In this document: positions 54,449 to 64,000 of the stretch, piece by piece
Numbering within the stretch: position 1 is the stretch's first letter
Layout: every line of letters starts with the position of its first letter
Source of the DNA: Paralysiella testudinis
GTDB taxonomy: Bacteria > Pseudomonadota > Gammaproteobacteria > Burkholderiales > Neisseriaceae
DNA: 64,000 nt
Direction: 5' to 3'
Assembly (NCBI RefSeq): GCF_016894345.1
Contig: NZ_CP069798.1
Location: 2,501,385 to 2,565,384, forward strand
Notes under the pieces: generated by a model
Told to the model about the DNA's origin: nothing
What the model saw: the letters and a program-made list of their open reading frames with translations, nothing else
Database searches by the model: none
Position numbers and translations under genes: made by a program

Positions 54449-57400
54449 ATGCTTTATCTATACCAATCCAACCGCTTGGAATACCTGGCCAGCACCTTGG
54501 CCGCCATTTACCGCCTACCCACCGCAGCACCTGTGTGGGCGGCGGAGGAGATTGTGGTGCAAAGCCAAGGGATGCGCCGTTATCTGAACCAGTTTTTGGC
54601 GCGCGAGCACGGCATTGCCGCCAATCTTCGCTACAGCCTGCCCGCCGGCTTTGCTTGGCGGCTGTTGCGCCAAGTGTTGCCCGGCACGCCGGCATTGAAT
54701 CCTTTCAGCCCCGAAGTATTGCGCTGGCGGCTGTTGGCCTTGTTTCAAAGTGAAGCTTTCAGGCAGCCTGAATTTGCCGCCACCCGCGCCGCCCTGGCCG
54801 ATTATCTGCACAGCAGCGCCAATGCGCCCTACCACTTGGCCGGGCAATTGGCGGATATTTACGACCAATATCTGGTTTACCGCCCCGACTGGATTTTGGC
54901 CTGGCAAAACGGCGACACCGCCAATCTGGGTGCAGACGAGCATTGGCAGGCCGCCTTGTGGCGCCACCTGGCCGAGCACGGCAGCCAAAGCCACCGTGTG
55001 GCGCAATGGCAAGGGCTGATGCACAATCTGCACGCCGAGCATCTGCCTGCACGGCTGCTGGTGTTCGGCATTGCCGCGTTGGCACCGATGTATCTGGATT
55101 TACTGCAAGCAGCAGCGCAACACACCGATGTGCATGTGTTTGCGCTCAACCCCAGCCGCGAATACTGGGGCAATGTACTGCCCGCCGCACGGCTGCTCGA
55201 TTTAGACGAAACCGATTTATCCGCCAGCGGCCATCCCTTGCTGGCCAGCCTCGGCAAGCAAGGGCGCGACTTTTTTGATGCGCTGGCGGCCATGCCCAAT
55301 GTGCACATCGAAACGCCGATTTACGATGATGTTCCGGCAAACACCTTACTCGGCCATTTACAGGCCGATATTCAGAATTTAAGGCTGCCTGAACGCAGCA
55401 CGCCCTTGCCGTTTGACCACAGCATCCAATTTGCCGCCGCCCACAGCCCCTTGCGCGAGCTGCAAATGCTCAAAGACCAGCTATTGCAAGACTTGGCCGC
55501 CCACCCCGAATGGCAGCCGCACGACATCGCCGTGCTCACCCCCCATATCGAGCCTTATCTGCCCTTTATCGAAGCCGTGTTCGGCCACAGCCAAGGCGGC
55601 AACCAGGCACTGCCGTTTTCGGTGGCCGACGTTAAAACCCGCCACCGGCAGCCCTTAATGCAGCTATTGGCACAATGGCTGCTACTGGTGCAAAGCCGCT
55701 TAGAGGCCGACCAACTGCTGCCGCTGCTTGATTCACCGGTGCTGCGCGAGCGCTTTGACTTCAGCCAAGCCGATGTCGACCTGATTGCCCACGCCATTGC
55801 CGAGCAAGGTATCCGCTGGGGCAGCGATGAAGCCATGCGCCGTCAATACGGCGGCCACGACCACGCCTTTAGCTGGCAGCAAGGGCGCGAGCGCACGGTA
55901 TTGGGCTGGCTGTTGCCGCAAACCTCCGATGCCCAAACCTGGCAAGGCGTGCTGCCGTGGTATGCCGATATCGGCCACACGCCGGTGCTGGCGCGTGCAC
56001 AGCATTGTGTCGACGTTTTGATCGAGCATTATCAACACTGGCAACAGCCCGCCAGTATCGAAGAATGGGCGCAACGCATCCGCCTCTGGCTGGCCGACAT
56101 GGCCGACAGCGACACCCTCGGCAGTGCCGCCATGCAGCAGCTCGAAACCGCCTTGGCCGCTTGGAGCGAACAAGCCGCACTGGCCGGTTTTAACAGCCTG
56201 CTGCCGCCCTACACCGCCATCGAACACATCCAGCGCTTTTTAGACAGCAGCAGCGAAGCCGGCTTTTTGCGCAGCGGCATCACCTTTTGCAGCATGGTGC
56301 CCATGCGCAGCCTACCGTTCAAATGCCTGTGCCTGATTGGGCTGAACGACGGCGACTACCCGCGCACCACCAAAGCCGCCGCCTTCGACTTGATTGCCCG
56401 CCACCCGCGCCACGGCGACCGCGCCCGCCGCGACGACGACCGCTACCTGTTTCTCGAATCCATCCTCAGCGCACGCCAAAAGCTGTATTTATCCTATATC
56501 GGCAAAGACATCCGCAAAAACGAAGCCTTGGCACCCTCGGCCTTGCTCAACGAGCTCACCGACACCCTCGCCGCCATGACCGCCACCCCCACGCCGCAAT
56601 TTTTAGAGCAACACCGCTGCCAACACCCCTTGCAGGCGTTTTCGCAGCAATATTTCAACGGCAGCTTGGCCAGCACCCGCCAAGACTATGCCGACGCACT
56701 CAGCCACCCGGCAGAAGTTATTGCCCCGTTTTGGCCGGCAAGTGCCGAGCAAGACAACACCGACACCATCACACCCAACCACCCGCTTTCCATCACTCAA
56801 TTGATTGCCTTCTGGCGCAACCCGGTGCTCAAATGGCTGCAACAAACACTGCAATGGCAGCCCTACCGCCCGGCCGAAGCGTGGCAGGCGGCAGAGCCGT
56901 TTGCCGTGGAAACCGAAGCCGCGCTCAACCAAGCCTATGTGGCCGCGCGGCGGCAAGGACAAAATTTGGATCGCACCGATGACGCACTGCGACAAATGAA
57001 TGTATTGCCCGACGGCCTGCTGGGCCACACCCTCGGCCAGCCGTGGCGCATTGCCGCCTTATCCCTTAATCTGGCCTTGCTCAACAGCCCGCGCGTGGCC
57101 GATGCCGAATTTAATTTCAGCCACCACGGCCTTATCCTTTCAGGCAGCCTCAACCAACTACACCGGCACGGCCAGCTGATTGATGCAGACACCAAACCCC
57201 ATGCCCCGCAAACCATCGCCCACTATTTGCAACACCTGATTTTTTGCGCCGCCGATGTGCCGGGAATTGAGCACAGCACCCACATCCTCTATCCACCCGC
57301 ACCGCTGCAATTGCCGCCCATTGATGCGGCCACCGCACAGCAGCTGCTGCGCCCGTGGCTGGCTTGGTATGTGCCGGGGCAACAGCAGCCGCTGCCGTTT

Positions 57401-57673
57401 TTTGCCCAAACCGGGCTGGCGGCGGCTCAAGCCTGGTATAAACAAGACCGCGATAGCACCACCCCGCCCAATGCCGCCAAGCAAGCCGCCCATAGCGCCT
57501 ATGTGGGCAACCGCTTCAAGCCCGGCCAGGCACAGCGCACCGAAGTGGCACTGGCTTTTGGCCGCCACGACACCCTGCCCACCGACACCCCGCTGTTTTG
57601 GCAGCTGGTGGCCGACTTGCTGCTGCCCATGATTGCCCACACACAGGACGCCGCCTTGGAAACCGACGCATGA
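54449..57673 (+). CDS. recC: Exodeoxyribonuclease V gamma subunit
   Basis: A 1074-residue RecC, of normal length. The start is MLYLYQSNRLEYLASTLAAI; VVQSQGMRRYLNQFLAREHG, LVFGIAALAPMYLDLLQAAA, LRSGITFCSMVPMRSLPF and CLIGLNDGDYPRTTKAAAFD are typical. RecC holds RecB and RecD together and recognises Chi. It has inactive helicase folds. Its stop overlaps the recB start (ATGA), so the two are translationally coupled. Confidence 0.95.
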   Translation: MLYLYQSNRLEYLASTLAAIYRLPTAAPVWAAEEIVVQSQGMRRYLNQFLAREHGIAANLRYSLPAGFAWRLLRQVLPGTPALNPFSPEVLRWRLLALFQSEAFRQPEFAATRAALADYLHSSANAPYHLAGQLADIYDQYLVYRPDWILAWQNGDTANLGADEHWQAALWRHLAEHGSQSHRVAQWQGLMHNLHAEHLPARLLVFGIAALAPMYLDLLQAAAQHTDVHVFALNPSREYWGNVLPAARLLDLDETDLSASGHPLLASLGKQGRDFFDALAAMPNVHIETPIYDDVPANTLLGHLQADIQNLRLPERSTPLPFDHSIQFAAAHSPLRELQMLKDQLLQDLAAHPEWQPHDIAVLTPHIEPYLPFIEAVFGHSQGGNQALPFSVADVKTRHRQPLMQLLAQWLLLVQSRLEADQLLPLLDSPVLRERFDFSQADVDLIAHAIAEQGIRWGSDEAMRRQYGGHDHAFSWQQGRERTVLGWLLPQTSDAQTWQGVLPWYADIGHTPVLARAQHCVDVLIEHYQHWQQPASIEEWAQRIRLWLADMADSDTLGSAAMQQLETALAAWSEQAALAGFNSLLPPYTAIEHIQRFLDSSSEAGFLRSGITFCSMVPMRSLPFKCLCLIGLNDGDYPRTTKAAAFDLIARHPRHGDRARRDDDRYLFLESILSARQKLYLSYIGKDIRKNEALAPSALLNELTDTLAAMTATPTPQFLEQHRCQHPLQAFSQQYFNGSLASTRQDYADALSHPAEVIAPFWPASAEQDNTDTITPNHPLSITQLIAFWRNPVLKWLQQTLQWQPYRPAEAWQAAEPFAVETEAALNQAYVAARRQGQNLDRTDDALRQMNVLPDGLLGHTLGQPWRIAALSLNLALLNSPRVADAEFNFSHHGLILSGSLNQLHRHGQLIDADTKPHAPQTIAHYLQHLIFCAADVPGIEHSTHILYPPAPLQLPPIDAATAQQLLRPWLAWYVPGQQQPLPFFAQTGLAAAQAWYKQDRDSTTPPNAAKQAAHSAYVGNRFKPGQAQRTEVALAFGRHDTLPTDTPLFWQLVADLLLPMIAHTQDAALETDA

Positions 57674-60600
57674 CACCACACACCCTCAACCCGCTCACCC
57701 TGCCGCTGGCCGGCACCAGCCTGATTGAAGCCTCCGCCGGCACCGGCAAAACCTACAACATCGCCGCCCTGTTTGCCCGCTTGGTGTTGGTGGAACACAT
57801 GCCGGTGGAGCGCATTTTGGTGGTTACCTTCACCAAAGCCGCCACCGCCGAGCTGAAAACCCGCCTGCGCACCCGCTTGGCCGAAGCGCTGGCCTATTTG
57901 CGCCAAGAGCCGGGTGCCGAGGCCAACACCGATGCGGTATTGCTGGCCATCATCCGCGCCGCGCAACAGCAAGAAAGCGATGCACGGCTGATTTTGCGGC
58001 TTCAGGCAGCCTTAAACCAGTTTGACGGCGCCGCCATCCACACCATCCACGGCTTTTGCCAGCGCGTGCTCACCGACTACGCCTTTTTGTGCAACACCCC
58101 CTTCGACACCGAAACCGCCGAGGCCGACCCCGCCTTGCTCCTCACACTGGCGCAAGACTTCTGGCGCAGCCACATCAGCCACCACCCGCTGTACGCACCA
58201 CTGGCCGCCACCAGAGGCCTAATCCCGCAGCAATGGCTGAGCGAGCTGGGCTCGTGGTTGAGCCGCAGTGATATTGTATTCAGGCAGCCTGAAAGCCACG
58301 ATTTGGTGCAAGCACAACAACAGCTGGCCGCCTGCTGGCAAACCCTGTGTCGGCAAGCCGAAACCATAGAAAATTTATTTTGGCCGCTAAAAGCCGCCAA
58401 ACTCAATGGCACCAGTTTTCAAGACCGAACATTCCAGCCGTTTTTCAGCGAACTGCTGGCCGCCGTGGCCGCCGATAATCCTTATTATCCGTTTAGCAAA
58501 GCCGACAAATTCGCCTGCTTTCACGCCGATTTTCTGCACGACAAAACCAAAAAAAACCAACAGCTCAGCGAAGCCGAAGTGGCGATACTGGCGCCGCTGG
58601 CCGATTTCGGCACGGCACTGGCCGAGCTGGCCGCCGCCGAAAACAGCACCGTACTGCAATGGCAATACCAAGCGTTTGTGCACATTCGCCAGCAGCTGCA
58701 AAACCACAAACAAAACAGCCGCCAACGTAGCTTCGACGACCTGCTCGCCGACGTGGCCACCGCCTTAGGCAGCGGCAACCCGCAAGCCACCGCACTGGCG
58801 CAGGCATTGGCCGCCAACTGGCACATCGCCCTGATTGACGAATTCCAAGACACCGACCCCTTGCAATACGCCATTTTCAAAACCGCCTTTGCCGACCAAG
58901 GCCGCCCGCTCTTGATGGTGGGCGACCCCAAGCAAGCCATCTACCGCTTTCGCGGCGCCGACATCCACGCCTATCTGCAAGCCGCCGCCGACACCTCGCC
59001 CGCCCAGCGCTACACCCTGCAAACCAACTACCGCAGCCACCGCGCCTTAGTCAACGGCATCGGCCATTTATTTAGCGGCAAACAACGCCCGTTTGTGCTG
59101 GACGGCATTCCCTATACCCCCGTGGCCGCCGAACGTGCCGACAGCCAGCTCGCCCCCGCCGCCGCCGCCATCCACATCCGCTGGCTACACGAGCACAGCG
59201 ATGTTGATGCCAACGGCAAAGAAACCCTGCCCAATAAAGACCAACTGCGCCAACGCGCCGCCAATTGGTGTGCCGACGAAATCGCCGCCGCCATCGGCCA
59301 AGGGCTTTCAGGCAGCCTCAAGCTCAAACAGCAGCCGCTGCAAGCGGGCGACATCGCCGTGCTGGTGGAAACCCACAACCAAGGCGAAATGGTGGCCGCC
59401 AGCTTAAAACAGCGCGGCGTGCAAAGCGTATCGCTGGGCAACCACAGCGTATTTGCCACCGAAGAAGCGCTGGCCATGGCCGCCTTGCTGGCGTTTTGGC
59501 TGCACCCGCAGCAAACCGCCACTCTGCGCTTTGTGCTGGCCGGGCCTTTGTTTTGCCGCAACGGCGCCGAACTACAAGCACTCAACAGCAACGAAGCGGC
59601 GTTGAGCCAATGGATAAGCTGGGCAGAAACCGCACGCGAACACTGGCAGCAACACGGCATCTACGCCGCCTTGCAGCAGTTTTCCCGCCACAGCAGCTTG
59701 GAAACCGGCCTGTTGCAACGTCGCCAAGAGCGCAGTCTCACCAACTTCTGGCAATTGGGCGAACTCTTGGCCGCTGCCGAAGCCGACAGCCCCGCGCCTG
59801 CCGCCTTGCAACAATGGCTGCAACACCAAATCGGCAATCCTAATCAACAACACGGCGAAGCACAGCAGCTGCGGCTGGAAAGCGACGATGCACTGGTAAA
59901 AATCGTCACCATGCACGCCGCCAAAGGGCTGGAATACCCGCTGGTGTATTGCCCTTTTGTGTGGGACGGCAAAGACCAACAGCGCCGCGACTGGGCGCTG
60001 CTGCACCGCGACAAGCAACACGAGCTGGTGCATCAAAGCCTGCTCAGCGAAGAAGACAGCCACACCATCGTAAACGACCACATGGGCGAGCTGCTGCGCC
60101 TGTATTATGTGGCGCTTACCCGAGCGCGCGAACAATTGGTGCTCTACGCCGCCGCCTGCCGCAACACCGCCGACAACCCATTCGGCTACCTCTTGGCCGG
60201 CAGCCCCGAAAGCAGCGTGGCCGACACCCGTGCGCTGTGGCACAACGGCTATAAAAACAGCCCCGTCAGCAGCCTCAAAGCCCTGTGGCAACAATGCCTG
60301 GCCGCCGCACCCGCCAGCAGCGCCTTTGCCTGGCACGAAGGCGCACCCGCACCCGCACAAGTAGCACCCGCCGCCGCGCCGGCCACACCTTACCAAGCGC
60401 TCAGGCTGCCTGAAAGGCCGTTTCAATACATCCGCCACACCAGCTTTACCGCGCTCAGCCGCCACAGCCACGGCCAAAATAACGAAGCACAAACCCCGCA
60501 ATTGGACGCCGCCGAAACCGCCACCGCGCCGCACATCGAGCAAACGCCCGAAACCGCCATACTCGGCTTTGCCCGCGGCATGAATGCAGGCGTGTGCCTG

Positions 60601-61260
60601 CATGCCTTGCTGGAAAACACCGACTTCGCCCGCCCCGCAGCCGAGCAACAAGCGCTTTACGCGCCCTTATTGGCACAGTACGGCTTTGCCGACACGCCGG
60701 TAGACAGCCTATTGCCAATGATAGACGCCGTGCGCCATGCGCCCTTGTGGCCGGGCAGCAGCTTGGCCGGCATTCCCGCCGCGCAAAGGCTGCCTGAAAT
60801 GGGCTTTGTGCTGCACATGCACGACTTCGCCCTGCCGCGCCTGCGCCACTGGTTTGCCCAGCCGCACATCGGCCTGCCCGCCGCCTGTGTACAAGCCGCC
60901 GCCCGCCTTGACTTTGCCACCGTAAACGGCTTTCTCAACGGCTTTATCGACATGAGCTGCCAAGACCAGCAAGGCCGCGTGGCGGTAATCGACTACAAAT
61001 CCAATTACTTGGGCGCCCGCTTGGCCAACTACCACCCCGACGCCATGCACCAGGCCATGGCCGAACACCACTATTATTTGCAGGCACTGATTTACGCCAT
61101 CGCCGTGGCGCGCTTCCTCCACGCCCGCCACGCCCTGCCCGACAGCATCGCCATCCGCTACCTGTTTTTACGCGGCCTAAACGAAAACAACCACCACGGC
61201 ATCTGGCACTGGGACATCGCCACCGCCGACTTGGCCGATTGGCTACCGCCCAAAGAATAG
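57670..61260 (+). CDS. recB: Exodeoxyribonuclease V beta subunit
   Basis: A 1196-residue helicase-nuclease. The helicase has EASAGTGKTYNIAALFARLV (Walker A), HIALIDEFQDTDPLQYAIFK (Walker B), MVGDPKQAIYRFRGADIHAY, MHAAKGLEYPLVYCPFVWDG and LYYVALTRAREQLVL. The C-terminal nuclease has GVCLHALLEN and VAVIDYKSNYLG with the catalytic Asp and Lys. It repairs double-strand breaks together with RecC and RecD. recD is not adjacent. The TAG stop overlaps an uptake word, whose inverted partner forms the terminator. Confidence 0.97.
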   Translation: MTPHTLNPLTLPLAGTSLIEASAGTGKTYNIAALFARLVLVEHMPVERILVVTFTKAATAELKTRLRTRLAEALAYLRQEPGAEANTDAVLLAIIRAAQQQESDARLILRLQAALNQFDGAAIHTIHGFCQRVLTDYAFLCNTPFDTETAEADPALLLTLAQDFWRSHISHHPLYAPLAATRGLIPQQWLSELGSWLSRSDIVFRQPESHDLVQAQQQLAACWQTLCRQAETIENLFWPLKAAKLNGTSFQDRTFQPFFSELLAAVAADNPYYPFSKADKFACFHADFLHDKTKKNQQLSEAEVAILAPLADFGTALAELAAAENSTVLQWQYQAFVHIRQQLQNHKQNSRQRSFDDLLADVATALGSGNPQATALAQALAANWHIALIDEFQDTDPLQYAIFKTAFADQGRPLLMVGDPKQAIYRFRGADIHAYLQAAADTSPAQRYTLQTNYRSHRALVNGIGHLFSGKQRPFVLDGIPYTPVAAERADSQLAPAAAAIHIRWLHEHSDVDANGKETLPNKDQLRQRAANWCADEIAAAIGQGLSGSLKLKQQPLQAGDIAVLVETHNQGEMVAASLKQRGVQSVSLGNHSVFATEEALAMAALLAFWLHPQQTATLRFVLAGPLFCRNGAELQALNSNEAALSQWISWAETAREHWQQHGIYAALQQFSRHSSLETGLLQRRQERSLTNFWQLGELLAAAEADSPAPAALQQWLQHQIGNPNQQHGEAQQLRLESDDALVKIVTMHAAKGLEYPLVYCPFVWDGKDQQRRDWALLHRDKQHELVHQSLLSEEDSHTIVNDHMGELLRLYYVALTRAREQLVLYAAACRNTADNPFGYLLAGSPESSVADTRALWHNGYKNSPVSSLKALWQQCLAAAPASSAFAWHEGAPAPAQVAPAAAPATPYQALRLPERPFQYIRHTSFTALSRHSHGQNNEAQTPQLDAAETATAPHIEQTPETAILGFARGMNAGVCLHALLENTDFARPAAEQQALYAPLLAQYGFADTPVDSLLPMIDAVRHAPLWPGSSLAGIPAAQRLPEMGFVLHMHDFALPRLRHWFAQPHIGLPAACVQAAARLDFATVNGFLNGFIDMSCQDQQGRVAVIDYKSNYLGARLANYHPDAMHQAMAEHHYYLQALIYAIAVARFLHARHALPDSIAIRYLFLRGLNENNHHGIWHWDIATADLADWLPPKE

Positions 61261-61287
61261 GCTGCCTGAAAGGGTTTCAGGCAGCCT
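61259..61287. terminator. Inverted DUS pair after recB
   Basis: AGGCTGCCTGAAA and TTTCAGGCAGCCT form a compact hairpin that begins inside the recB stop codon. A short T-rich stretch follows. Confidence 0.85.
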
Positions 61288-61499
61288 TATTGCACCCTAT
61301 ATTAACCACCCAATATCACAATATAATAAATAAATATTATAATTAAATAAAATTCAATAGCCAAAATAAAGTAGGCAATTTAAAAATCCAATCATCTGTT
61401 TCTATTTATCTTTTCCAAAAAAAGCTACACTGTGTCCAGCTGTTCCCCTGCTTGTATCTCAATAAGCCGATACCCAAAACCAACTACCAAGGAACCCCC

Positions 61500-63020
61500 A
61501 TGAGCCAAGACATCAAAAAATGCCCGGTTACCCACCTCACCACCGATTTCGGTGCGCCCGTGGTCGACAACCAAAACAGCCTCACCGCCGGTGCCCGCGG
61601 CCCCTTGCTGGCGCAAGACTTGTGGCTAAACGAGAAACTGGCCAACTTTGTGCGTGAAGTAATCCCCGAGCGCCGTATGCACGCCAAAGGCTCCGGCGCT
61701 TTCGGCACCTTCACCGTTACCCACGACATCACCCAATACACCCGTGCCGCCATCTTTAGCCAGGTTGGCAAAAAAACCGATATGTTCGCCCGCTTCACCA
61801 CTGTGGCCGGCGAGCGCGGTGCGGCCGATGCCGAGCGCGACATCCGTGGCTTTGCCCTGAAGTTCTACACCGAAGAAGGCAATTGGGACATGGTGGGCAA
61901 CAACACCCCCGTGTTTTTCCTGCGCGACCCGCGTAAATTCCCCGATCTGAACAAAGCCGTAAAACGCGACCCGCACACCAATATGCGCAGCGCCACCAAC
62001 AACTGGGATTTCTGGACCCTACTGCCCGAAGCCTTCCACCAAGTCACCATCGTGATGAGCGACCGCGGCCTGCCCGCCAGCTACCGCCACATGCACGGCT
62101 TTGGCTCGCACACCTACAGCTTTATCAACGCCGCCAACGAACGCTTCTGGGTGAAATTCCACTTCCGCACCCAGCAAGGCATTAAAAACCTCACCGATGC
62201 AGAAGCCGAAACCTTGGTGGGCAAAGACCGCGAAAGCCACCAGCGCGACCTCTTCGATGCCATTGAGCGCGGCGACTTCCCCAAGTGGAAAATGTACGTG
62301 CAAATCATGCCCGAAGCCGACGCCGAAAAAGTGCCTTACCATCCCTTCGACCTCACCAAAGTGTGGCCCAAAGGCGATTACCCACTGATTGAAGTGGGCG
62401 AATTCGAGCTCAACAAAAACCCGGAAAACTTCTTCCTCGACGTCGAACAATCCGCCTTCGCCCCCAGCAATGTCGTACCCGGCATCAGCGTATCGCCCGA
62501 CCGCATGCTGCAAGCGCGCCTGTTTAACTATGCCGACGCCCAACGCTACCGCTTAGGTGTGAACCACCACCAGATCCCGGTGAATGCCGCCCGCTGCCCC
62601 GTACACAGCAACCACCGCGACGGCCAAGGCCGCGTAGACGCCAACTACGGCAGCAAGCCGCACTACGAGCCCAACAGCTTCGGCCAATGGCAGCAACAAG
62701 CTCAATATGCCGAGCCGCCGCTGAAAATCAATGGCGACGCCGCCCACTGGGACTACCGCGAAGACGACAGCGACTACTTCAGCCAACCGCGCGCCTTGTT
62801 TAAACTGATGAGCCCCGAACAACAGCAAGTGCTGTTCGACAACACCGCCCGCGGCATGGGCGATGCACTGGATTTCATCAAATACCGCCACATCCGCAAC
62901 TGCTACGCTTGCGACCCGGCCTACGGCGAAGGCGTGGCCAAAGCACTCGGCCTCACCGTAGCCGACGCCCAAGCCGCCCGCGCCACCGACCCGGCCCAAG
63001 GCCAACCCGGTTTGCTGTAA
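61500..63020 (+). CDS. katA: Catalase
   Basis: A 506-residue monofunctional haem catalase. Catalytic His is in [19 protein letters not shown], the Asn in [16 protein letters not shown], and the haem-ligand Tyr in [19 protein letters not shown]. The length fits the small-subunit clade 3 catalases that bind NADPH. It destroys hydrogen peroxide. The ATG at 61500 follows GGAAC and is the usual start. The AT-rich 239-bp gap upstream might carry an OxyR site, but I could not identify one. Confidence 0.97.
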   Translation: MSQDIKKCPVTHLTTDFGAPVVDNQNSLTAGARGPLLAQDLWLNEKLANFVREVIPERRMHAKGSGAFGTFTVTHDITQYTRAAIFSQVGKKTDMFARFTTVAGERGAADAERDIRGFALKFYTEEGNWDMVGNNTPVFFLRDPRKFPDLNKAVKRDPHTNMRSATNNWDFWTLLPEAFHQVTIVMSDRGLPASYRHMHGFGSHTYSFINAANERFWVKFHFRTQQGIKNLTDAEAETLVGKDRESHQRDLFDAIERGDFPKWKMYVQIMPEADAEKVPYHPFDLTKVWPKGDYPLIEVGEFELNKNPENFFLDVEQSAFAPSNVVPGISVSPDRMLQARLFNYADAQRYRLGVNHHQIPVNAARCPVHSNHRDGQGRVDANYGSKPHYEPNSFGQWQQQAQYAEPPLKINGDAAHWDYREDDSDYFSQPRALFKLMSPEQQQVLFDNTARGMGDALDFIKYRHIRNCYACDPAYGEGVAKALGLTVADAQAARATDPAQGQPGLL

Positions 63021-63057
63021 ACCCAAAATGGCACCAACAAGCACATAAGACTGCCTG

Positions 63058-63092
63058 AAAAAACCACCCTGCAAAAACAGGGTGGTTTTTTA
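63058..63092 (+). terminator. Terminator after katA
   Basis: AAAACCACCCTG pairs with CAGGGTGGTTTT, followed by T's. Confidence 0.93.
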
Positions 63093-63111
63093 TCTATTCA
63101 ATTCAAAAATA

Positions 63112-63330
63112 TAGCAAAGAAACTAATACCAATTCGAAAAAATAAGATAACAAGGCGGCGAGCCGAAGACAGTACATCTAGTACGAAACAGAGTTTGTTG
63201 GCGCTTTAGCGCCTTACAAAGTCGTTCGCTTTGCGCTAAGGCGAGCCAACGCAGTTAGGTTATTTTTTCGAATTGGTATAAATAATCCTACGGCAAGGCA
63301 AGCTAACGCCGTAACACTTTAACTCTATAT
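63112..63330. repeat. Family B element copy 3, interrupted by a family C element
   Basis: AGCAAAGAAACTA at the left continues as AAATAATCCTACGGC at 63280, as in copy 2 at 47612, but is interrupted by the element at 63126-63279. The right part is degenerate (TAACGCCGTAAC). The rest of 63021-63463 has only terminators and AT-rich sequence. Confidence 0.65.
63126..63279. repeat. Family C element copy 2
   Basis: A 154-bp element with inverted ends (ATACCAATTCGAAAAAATA and TATTTTTTCGAATTGGTAT). Its interior matches the element at 34107-34306 in reverse. TA flanks on both sides suggest a TA target. Confidence 0.75.
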
Positions 63331-63417
63331 CTCTATATAATGATGATGCAGAGCAAACCCGCACGGTGATTGCCGATGCATCACATGTCTGTTTAAAATC
63401 ACATATAAATCAAACAT

Positions 63418-63448
63418 AAAAAACCCGATGCTTGGGCATCGGGTTTTA
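63418..63448 (-). terminator. Terminator after hfq
   Basis: On the minus strand AAACCCGATGCCC pairs with GCATCGGGTTT, followed by T6. Confidence 0.92.
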
Positions 63449-63463
63449 TCATCATGCAAAGAC

Positions 63464-63715
63464 TTATTCGGCTGCGGGTGTTGGCTGGCGCTCTTGCTGC
63501 AGGCTTACCGCACGCGCCGGTACGATGGTGGAAATGGCGTGTTTGTAAACCATTTGCGTTACCGATGTATTGCGCAACAGCACCACATATTGATCAAAAG
63601 ACTCCACTTGACCTTGCAATTTAATGCCGTTTACCAAGTAAATCGACACCGGCACATGCTCTTTGCGCAGTGCGTTTAAAAAAGGATCTTGTAACATTTG
63701 TCCTTTAGCGGTCAT
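63464..63715 (-). CDS. hfq: RNA chaperone Hfq
   Basis: An 83-residue Sm-like protein: [40 protein letters not shown] (Sm1) and [18 protein letters not shown] (Sm2 with the Tyr-Lys-His). It helps small RNAs pair with mRNAs. I prefer the ATG at 63715, with GGAG eight bases upstream, over the one at 63721, which is too close to it. The C-terminal tail is short, as in Neisseria. der lies upstream on the same strand. Confidence 0.97.
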   Translation of the reverse strand: MTAKGQMLQDPFLNALRKEHVPVSIYLVNGIKLQGQVESFDQYVVLLRNTSVTQMVYKHAISTIVPARAVSLQQERQPTPAAE

Positions 63716-63822
63716 TTGCATACTCCGTTTTTATGATTATAAGGTATTCTTCATGGCGGCCTAGGCAGCAAATACAGGCAATGCCGAAACCACAGGCCGC
63801 AAACAGCACAAATGCTAACACA

Positions 63823-64000
63823 TTAGCGTGCTTTTGTTTTCTTTACGCTGACTTTATTTTTGTGTTTTACCCGCTTTTTCGCTTCTTTATGTTCTTCGCG
63901 CTTGGCAATGCGGTTGCTCAGCTTCACGCGGCGCAAAGGCTGCTTGGGTTTGGCTTCGCCGCTGTCTTCATAGGGGTTATTGCCCACATTGTATTGAATG
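63823..64000 (-). CDS. der: C-terminal end of ribosome-associated GTPase Der (EngA)
   Basis: Only the last 58 or so residues are visible; the gene continues past the right edge. They read IQYNVGNNPYEDSGEAKPKQ then PLRRVKLSNRIAKREEHKEA and a Lys-rich tail (KKRVKHKNKVSVKKTKAR). The Gly-Asn-Asn-Pro-Tyr-Glu motif and basic tail match the end of the Der KH-like domain. Der acts in 50S ribosome assembly. It precedes hfq, with about 107 bp between. The call is inferred from a short fragment. Confidence 0.65.
   Translation of the reverse strand, partial: IQYNVGNNPYEDSGEAKPKQPLRRVKLSNRIAKREEHKEAKKRVKHKNKVSVKKTKAR

Noticed and set aside
59572..60651. 359-residue minus-strand frame inside recB
   Set aside because: It lies opposite the conserved helicase and nuclease motifs of RecB, with composition typical of a shadow.
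1..64000. CRISPR-like arrays from the many repeated 12-base words
   Set aside because: The repeats are uptake words at irregular distances and in both orientations, with no regular spacers or cas genes.

Overview
The window is a contiguous stretch of a Neisseriaceae chromosome. The clearest clue is the DNA uptake word AGGCTGCCTGAA (or its complement TTCAGGCAGCCT), present dozens of times in genes, between genes and as inverted pairs in terminators. This is the dialect described for Simonsiella and relatives, not the ATGCCGTCTGAA of Neisseria meningitidis and N. gonorrhoeae. Coding DNA is moderately GC-rich; many products resemble Neisseria proteins. I cannot name the genus. No rRNA, tRNA, CRISPR array or prophage was recognised.

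Layout. 1-10.3 kb: glycine cleavage genes gcvP (cut by the window edge), gcvH and gcvT, preceded by a tandem glycine riboswitch; gcvP is separated from gcvHT by a racemase, 3-methyladenine glycosylase, an MFS transporter, gluconate uptake and phosphorylation genes, a GDSL esterase and a DUF4189 gene duplicated in tandem. 10.5-16.7 kb: Lrp regulator, DUF1415, YbaN, a Na+/H+ antiporter, a pseudouridine synthase, a TRIC/YicG-type membrane protein, and a divergent pair (S24 repressor and small exported protein) sharing palindromic operators. 16.8-28.4 kb: mlaC, an enlarged alaS, two PotF-like binding proteins, ubiX, an aromatic-rich leader peptide with attenuator ahead of an unknown gene, and surE-pcm-nlpD. 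28.6-29.9 kb: a dead, rearranged IS3-family element. 30-35.9 kb: clpB with a heat-shock promoter, a histone-deacetylase-like hydrolase, fbpA, rnhA. 36.4-41.2 kb (minus strand): rep, a YdjM-like protein, ung, thiD. 41.5-50 kb: a RegB/RegA-type two-component pair, panB, an SMR exporter, deoxynucleoside kinase-folK-pcnB, DUF3460, a methyltransferase, a lipoprotein and purE. 50-64 kb: clpA, clpS, cold-shock protein, DUF1653, a roadblock-like protein, recC-recB, katA, hfq and the end of der.

Short mobile elements with terminal inverted repeats are prominent. Three families (A, B, C) occur; two insertions are nested in other copies, one lies in the fbpA leader and another ends on the stop codon of the SMR gene. 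The best candidates for undescribed biology are the leader-peptide attenuator at 23.7 kb with its unknown target, the S24 repressor/exported-protein module at 16.2 kb, the enlarged second aptamer of the glycine riboswitch and the roughly 90-residue insertion in AlaS.
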